Origin: Colwellia sp. 75C3
Lineage (GTDB): Bacteria; Pseudomonadota; Gammaproteobacteria; Enterobacterales; Alteromonadaceae
Reading direction: 5' to 3'
DNA length: 64,000 nucleotides
Assembly: GCF_002836255.1 (NCBI RefSeq)
Contig: NZ_PJAU01000032.1
Coordinates: 124,001 to 188,000 of the forward strand
In this document: positions 59,781-64,000 of the stretch, in pieces
How positions within the stretch are numbered: position 1 is the first letter of the stretch
Layout of the letters: each line of letters begins with the position of its first letter
Position numbers and translations under genes: made by a program
The notes under the pieces: model-generated
The model's database searches: none
What the model was told of the DNA's origin: nothing
The model's input: only the letters and a program-made list of their open reading frames with translations

Positions 59781-60401
59781 TTACTGAAATGGAGAAGGGT
59801 CTCCCTCTCCTACGCGTATTATATCAATACTGTCATTAGAAAAATCAATTACAGTGGTAGGGTGTTCCCCTAAATAACCACCATTGACGATAAGGTCAAC
59901 TTGATGTTCTAACAAATCTCGAATCTGTTCAGGATCATATTCAGCCGTATCTTGGCCAGGCATAATCAAACTGGTGGACATTATAGGCTCTGCAAGTTCA
60001 GTCAACAAGGCTTGTGCGATAGTATTATCCGGTACTCTTATGCCTATTGTTTTCTTTTTAGGATTTAATAACCGTTTAGGTACTTCCTTACTTCCTTTGA
60101 AAATAAAGGTGTAAGGCCCTGGAGTATTATTTTTTAGTAATCGATAAGCGGTGTTATCGACTCTAGTGTATTCTGATATTTGCGATAGATCTTGGCACAC
60201 CAAGGTGAAGTTATGGTTTTTATCTATGTTTCTTATTTGACAGATACGCTCTAATGCTTTTTTATCACCTAAATGACAACCTAATGCATAGCCTGAATCT
60301 GTCGGATAAACAATCACACCACCTTGCTTAATAATGTCTGCCGCTTGTTTCATTAAGCGACCCTGAGGATTATCTGGGTGTACATAAAAAAACTGACTCA
60401 T
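59781..60401 (-). CDS. yciO: YciO, Sua5/TsaC-like protein
   Basis: A 206-residue paralogue of threonylcarbamoyl-AMP synthase, the same length as E. coli YciO (206), with start MSQFFYVHPDNPQGRLMKQA. Conserved ATP/threonine pocket residues are in GGVIVYPTDSGYALGC, KNNTPGPYTFIFKG, KTIGIRVPDNTIAQALL and PIMSTSLIMPGQ. Whether it makes threonylcarbamoyl-AMP is uncertain, as in E. coli, where TsaC has that role. It lies in the rnm-yciO-rluB-rnd group, conserved near trp. Confidence 0.94.
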   Translation of the reverse strand: MSQFFYVHPDNPQGRLMKQAADIIKQGGVIVYPTDSGYALGCHLGDKKALERICQIRNIDKNHNFTLVCQDLSQISEYTRVDNTAYRLLKNNTPGPYTFIFKGSKEVPKRLLNPKKKTIGIRVPDNTIAQALLTELAEPIMSTSLIMPGQDTAEYDPEQIRDLLEHQVDLIVNGGYLGEHPTTVIDFSNDSIDIIRVGEGDPSPFQ

Positions 60402-60501
60402 GAGACTTTCCTTTACTTTAAAGAGGTATTTATTGTTAACGGCTTAGTATTGCTTCTTAGCTGTAATATACGTGATTCGTTGTATTAACTACGGAACTAC
60501 T

Positions 60502-61407
60502 TTATTGCCATTGTGCCCAAATAGGTTTGGCGCCAACAGGCATCGTTAGGTTTCGCCCTATATCACTCCACCTATTAGGATAGTGAAAATCAGATCCCAT
60601 GGAAGCATGCAAATCATATTCTTGACAATAAGCCAACATTTTCTGTCTTTGCTCAGGATTCATTTGCGGTAAAACCACTTCTAAACCATCGCCAGCGACT
60701 TCATTAAAATGAACAATCAAACGTCGTAACCACTTTGCCGAAAGATCATATCTGATAGGGTGAGCCATCACCGCACTTCCGCCAGCATGATGTATAGCCA
60801 CAATAGCCTCTTCAATACTACACCAATTAGGTTTTACATAAGCTCGTTGCCCTTTTGAGCCTTTTTTACCAATATATTTATCAAAGGCTTGTTGCATAGT
60901 ATTTACATGCCCTTGTTGATGCAGCACTTTAGCAAAATGAGCACGTGTAATTGAACCTTCACCCGCCATCTCTTTAGCATCGGCATAAACAGATGGAAAA
61001 CCGCACTTCGCTAGTTTCTCGCCCATTGAAATAGCACGTTCTTCTCTTGCTTGTTGTTGCAGTGCTATCAATGCTTTTAATTCAGGATTATTTTTATCAA
61101 TATTTAAACCCACAATATGAATTTCAAATCCCTGCCATGCAGTAGAGATTTCAATACCATCAATCAATTTTAGTGGAATTTTTTTCTCGTCTATATGCTT
61201 TTGCGCTATATCAAGACCAGCGACAGTGTCATGGTCTGTAATCGCTAAAACATCAATTTGAAAGTTAGCTGCCCTATCTATCAAGCTTTGCGGCGACAAG
61301 CCACCATCAGAGCAATTAGTATGGCTGTGCAGGTCAATACGCTTATGGGCAAAACCTTCCATTTTTACTATCTGATGTGGGAAATCAGTGGTTGACAGCA
61401 ACGCCAT
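60502..61407 (-). CDS. rnm: 5'-3' exoribonuclease RNase AM (YciV/TrpH)
   Basis: PHP-domain phosphoesterase that trims 5' ends of rRNAs and degrades short RNA and DNA. The 301 residues show metal-binding motifs IDLHSHTNCSDGGLSP near residue 24, ITDHDTVAG near 57, MAHPIRYD near 215 and MGSDFHYPNRWSDIG near 270. It starts at ATG 61407, but MEGFAHKRIDLHSH at residue 16 is a possible internal start. It is divergent from the trp leader, as in E. coli, where trpH adjoins trpL. Confidence 0.92.
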   Translation of the reverse strand: MALLSTTDFPHQIVKMEGFAHKRIDLHSHTNCSDGGLSPQSLIDRAANFQIDVLAITDHDTVAGLDIAQKHIDEKKIPLKLIDGIEISTAWQGFEIHIVGLNIDKNNPELKALIALQQQAREERAISMGEKLAKCGFPSVYADAKEMAGEGSITRAHFAKVLHQQGHVNTMQQAFDKYIGKKGSKGQRAYVKPNWCSIEEAIVAIHHAGGSAVMAHPIRYDLSAKWLRRLIVHFNEVAGDGLEVVLPQMNPEQRQKMLAYCQEYDLHASMGSDFHYPNRWSDIGRNLTMPVGAKPIWAQWQ

Positions 61408-61594
61408 AATAATGTCTTCTATAGGGGTAAAACTCAGTGTTGTGATAAGTTTACTGATAACGAGTAAATAATGATACTTTTTCCTTTATATTCCTTATTA
61501 TTGGAAAATTAACTGGAAAATAAAATAAGCTGCAAATAGCTAATACTGAGTAACTAAGACCTAGCAAATCATCGTAAATAAAGGCTCGTTAAAA

Positions 61595-61651
61595 ATGAAT
61601 ACAGCAATAACAAACATAACATTAATTTGGTGGTGGCATAACTCGACATAA
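61595..61651 (+). CDS. trpL: trp operon leader peptide 1 (WWW)
   Basis: An 18-codon ORF, MNTAITNITLIWWWHNST, with three consecutive Trp codons (61628-61636). AAGG lies about 10 nt before the ATG. It precedes a classical attenuator: region 1, CATAACTC (61637-61644), just after the Trp codons, pairs with region 2 (61654-61661). The ribosome would stall here when Trp-tRNA is scarce. It is too short for most gene finders. Confidence 0.85.
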   Translation: MNTAITNITLIWWWHNST

Positions 61652-61661
61652 TTGGGTTGTG
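61637..61661 (+). promoter_or_regulatory. trp leader 1:2 pairing region (pause/antiterminator)
   Basis: CATAACTC pairs over eight positions (two G-U) with GGGTTGTG. The GGGTT part (61654-61658) can instead pair with AACCC at the 5' arm of the terminator, giving the competing antiterminator. This is the standard trp attenuation logic, read here by eye. Confidence 0.7.
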
Positions 61662-61701
61662 ATAATTGCGTATATCTTAAAAAAGATTAAACAAATTTCA
61701 A

Positions 61702-61729
61702 AAAAACCCGCTCCTCTCAGCGGGTTTTT
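61702..61729 (+). terminator. trp attenuator terminator
   Basis: AAAAACCCGCT pairs with AGCGGGTTTTT around CCTCTC, with a U5 end. It lies about 50 bp after the first leader stop codon and about 150 bp before trpE. Confidence 0.88.
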
Positions 61730-61784
61730 CTCGTTAAAGCGTTCGAGATTTCAGGTTCAAGATAAAGTTAACAAAGGATTTAAA

Positions 61785-61841
61785 ATGAATAGAACAAAAA
61801 CATGGTTTATTTGGTGGCTATTGCCTATTTACGCAGGTTGA
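61785..61841 (+). CDS. Second Trp-rich small ORF between attenuator and trpE
   Basis: An 18-codon ORF, MNRTKTWFIWWLLPIYAG, with Trp codons at positions 7, 10 and 11 plus Phe and Tyr. AAAGGA lies about 7 nt before the ATG, a good ribosome site. It ends 38 bp before trpE and no terminator follows. It could be a second leader peptide that couples translation to Trp supply, a remnant of leader duplication (both contain ATTTGGTGG), or a chance ORF. Confidence 0.6.
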   Translation: MNRTKTWFIWWLLPIYAG

Positions 61842-61879
61842 CAATTTTTCTTTAAATAAACTCTATAGAAGTAATCAAT

Positions 61880-63565
61880 ATGACAAAAAATATACCCCGT
61901 ACTAATTTACCTAGTAACAATGGTGCATCTCTTATCGGAGTGAACACCATACAAGATAGTACTCACTATCAAAATGACCCGTTAAGTGTCTACCAATTAT
62001 TATGTCACCAACAACAGCATAATATATTGTTAGAATCTGCCGAGATTGATAAGAAGCATTTGTTAAAAAGCCTATTATTAACTGATGCCGCAGTAAAAAT
62101 TGTTTGTAATGGCCATTCTGTCACTTTTTCTGCTCTCACATTAAATGGTGAAAGCGCGGTTGATTTTGCAGCAGCTCAATTAGAAGCACACGCAAAAATA
62201 AGTATTGCTGATGATGGAAAATCATTTCAAGCAACATTTAGCGAGGTTGCTAAAGATCTTGATGAAAAGGCTCGTCTAAGTGCAACAAATCCATTGCACA
62301 GCCTGCGATTATTCAATCAACTCACCGATGATAAAAACCACCCTTTCTCCGTGTTTTTAGGTGGTGTTTTTGCCTTTGACCTTATGGCTATTGCAGAGCA
62401 ATTGCCCGCAGTTGCTGATGGTGATAATACTTGTCCAGATTTTGTTTATTACTTAGCTGAAACGTTAGTGATTATTGATCATGAATTACAAAGCACAGAA
62501 ATCATTGGTAATATTTTCAATTACAACAACGCTGAAAAATCTAAACAAAGCCAATTAGCTATCTCCAGCCGTGTTGCCCATATTAAAGAGACCCTAGCTA
62601 GTTCTATTGATGCCGAACAGGTATCGCAATTAAGCCCTTCATTTGATGATGTTGCTAACAAGCAAGAATTTAATGAACAATTGAAAGTTGATATTAGTGA
62701 CGAACGTTATTGTGAGATTGTTGACCAATTAAAAGAAAATATTCGAGCCGGGGATATTTTTCAAGTAGTACCTTCTCGTACATTTACCTTACCTTGTTTT
62801 GATTCCATTGCCGCTTATAAGGCACTCAAGCTTAGTAATCCTAGTCCCTATATGTTTTATCTAAAAGATAGCGACTTTTGTATTTTTGGTGCTTCTCCCG
62901 AATCCGCATTAAAATACCAAGCCAGTAATCGTCATGTAGAGATTTATCCTATTGCCGGAACACGTCCTCGCGGTTTCGATAAGCAGGGTAATATTTCATT
63001 AGACCTAGACAGTCGTATTGAACTAGAACTAAGACAGGACAAAAAAGAATCAGCTGAGCATATTATGCTGGTAGATTTAGCACGAAATGACATTGCTAGA
63101 GTTTCCCAACCCGGTACTCGTTATGTTGCCGAGTTACTTAAAGTAGACCGCTACTCTCATGTGATGCACTTAGTTTCTCGAGTATGCGGTACGTTACAAA
63201 CAGATTTAGATGCTTTACACGCCTATCAGGCTTGTATGAATATGGGCACACTTTCTGGCGCACCTAAAGTCAAAGCGACGTCACTTATTAGAGAAGTAGA
63301 AGGTAAAAGGCGCGGTAGTTACGGTGGCGCTGTTGGTTACTTAACTGGCACAGGTGAAATGGATACTTGTATTGTAATACGTTCTGCCTTTGTTAAAGAC
63401 AATATTGCTCAAGTACAAGCGGGAGCTGGTGTTGTTTATGACTCAGACCCAATCAGTGAAGCCAATGAAACGAGGCAAAAAGCGCAAGCGGTTCTTAACG
63501 CTATTAGTAAAGCTAATGCCATTTTCACTGCCAACACGTCAGCAAAGGAGCAAGCCAATGACTAA
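61880..63565 (+). CDS. trpE: Anthranilate synthase component I
   Basis: Converts chorismate to anthranilate with ammonia from TrpG, the first step of tryptophan synthesis. The 561 residues (about 40 longer than E. coli) include the N-terminal feedback site with LLESAEIDKKHL near residue 50 and PSPYMFYLKD near 315, and the chorismate-binding domain with AGDIFQVVPSRTF, GASPES, IAGTRPRG, EHIMLVDLARNDIARV, GTLSGAPK and RRGSYGGAVGY. Trp feedback inhibition is likely. ATG 61880 follows AGAAG. Its stop overlaps the start of trpG by 8 bp. Confidence 0.97.
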   Translation: MTKNIPRTNLPSNNGASLIGVNTIQDSTHYQNDPLSVYQLLCHQQQHNILLESAEIDKKHLLKSLLLTDAAVKIVCNGHSVTFSALTLNGESAVDFAAAQLEAHAKISIADDGKSFQATFSEVAKDLDEKARLSATNPLHSLRLFNQLTDDKNHPFSVFLGGVFAFDLMAIAEQLPAVADGDNTCPDFVYYLAETLVIIDHELQSTEIIGNIFNYNNAEKSKQSQLAISSRVAHIKETLASSIDAEQVSQLSPSFDDVANKQEFNEQLKVDISDERYCEIVDQLKENIRAGDIFQVVPSRTFTLPCFDSIAAYKALKLSNPSPYMFYLKDSDFCIFGASPESALKYQASNRHVEIYPIAGTRPRGFDKQGNISLDLDSRIELELRQDKKESAEHIMLVDLARNDIARVSQPGTRYVAELLKVDRYSHVMHLVSRVCGTLQTDLDALHAYQACMNMGTLSGAPKVKATSLIREVEGKRRGSYGGAVGYLTGTGEMDTCIVIRSAFVKDNIAQVQAGAGVVYDSDPISEANETRQKAQAVLNAISKANAIFTANTSAKEQAND

Positions 63566-64000
63566 ATTATTTATGCTCGATAACCTCGACTCTTTTACGT
63601 ATAACTTGGTTGATGAATTTCAATGTTTAGGTTTTGAGCCAAGTGTTTATCGAAACACACTCAGTGCTGACTTTATTTTTGAAAAAATGCTTGAACATAC
63701 TCAACAAACGTCAGAGCCGGTATTACTTGTTTTATCCCCAGGTCCTGGTGAGCCCAAAATGGCAGGTTGCTTAATGGCACTCATTAAAAAGTGTGCCGGA
63801 CGTATCCCAATGCTGGGTATTTGTTTGGGGCATCAAGCATTAATAGAACACTACGGTGGTCGAGTAGACAGAGCTGAAGAAATTGTACACGGTAAAGCCT
63901 CGAATATTACCCACAATGGCAGTGGTGCTTTTGAGGGTATTCAAAATCCTTTACCCGTTGCGCGTTATCATTCGCTGATTGGTAAAGATATACCGCCTGC
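63558..64000 (+). CDS. trpG: Anthranilate synthase component II, glutamine amidotransferase (cut by window edge)
   Basis: The N-terminal 147 residues are visible. MLDNLDSFTYNLV, VLSPGPGEPKMAG and the nucleophile motif LGICLGHQAL with Cys89 mark a class I glutaminase that supplies ammonia to TrpE. The catalytic His and Glu lie beyond the edge. Whether it is a separate trpG or fused to trpD, as in enterobacteria, cannot be seen. It starts at ATG 63558, overlapping trpE. Confidence 0.95.
   Translation, partial: MTKLFMLDNLDSFTYNLVDEFQCLGFEPSVYRNTLSADFIFEKMLEHTQQTSEPVLLVLSPGPGEPKMAGCLMALIKKCAGRIPMLGICLGHQALIEHYGGRVDRAEEIVHGKASNITHNGSGAFEGIQNPLPVARYHSLIGKDIPP

Noticed and set aside
61521-61546. 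Possible trp promoter and TrpR operator (TAATAC, AGTAACTAAG)
   Set aside because: The hexamers are too weak and the operator half-sites do not show a clear CTAG-type palindrome.

Overview
The window is chromosomal DNA of a low-GC marine gammaproteobacterium of the Alteromonadales. Protein content and gene order suggest Colwellia or a close relative; this is inferred from recognised families and synteny, not from a database search. Supporting signs are the sodium-based physiology (PutP, NhaC-type and NhaD antiporters), the MotY/RNase T pair, and conserved blocks such as tpiA-glmM-folP-ftsH-rlmE-yhbY-greA-carB-carA-dapB, cysZ/zipA-ligA, lolCDE, prkA-yeaH-spoVR/fadR and rnd-rluB-yciO-rnm/trp. 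No tRNA, rRNA, CRISPR array, prophage or transposase gene was found.

Layout. 1-15.2 kb: housekeeping genes, mostly on the minus strand: triosephosphate isomerase (cut by the left edge), peptidoglycan and folate precursors, FtsH and RlmE, then YhbY on plus, an SPFH protein with a small DNA-binding-like partner, GreA, carbamoyl-phosphate synthetase, DapB, an NTF2-like protein and FklB. 15.4-20 kb: proline symporter, an EAL-HDOD signalling protein and an NhaC antiporter. 20-29.3 kb: LigA, ZipA, CysZ, a small lipoprotein, an M1 aminopeptidase, MotY and RNase T. 29.4-31.3 kb: oxidative-stress genes (peroxiredoxin, monothiol glutaredoxin, iron superoxide dismutase). 31.9-35.3 kb: lolCDE for lipoprotein release. 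35.4-40 kb: a PilZ-like protein, a chemoreceptor, a small membrane protein, parvulin, carbonic anhydrase and HPPD. 40.4-46.2 kb: the PrkA kinase/YeaH/SpoVR stress operon and convergent fadR. 46.5-50.5 kb: a chemoreceptor divergent from a porin and a periplasmic binding protein, sitting between fadR and nhaD. 50.8-61.4 kb: nhaD, dsbB, an orphan binding protein, an EamA exporter, ycgN, a lytic transglycosylase, ycgL, rnd, rluB, yciO and rnm. 61.5-64 kb: the start of the trp operon (trpE, trpG cut by the right edge).

The most interesting non-coding signal is the trp leader. It has an orthodox attenuator with a WWW leader peptide, followed by a second small ORF (FIWW) after the terminator and just before trpE. 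The window also carries an interspersed repeat family bounded by TACCCGTTACC inverted ends: two near-full copies of about 262-266 bp, one internally deleted copy, one end fragment and one 40-bp end-to-end palindrome. A second type of element has ATACCAATTCCG inverted ends. Further candidates are a 133-bp highly structured segment upstream of yhbY, an orphan plus-strand terminator after sodB, and several long perfect inverted repeats in promoter regions.
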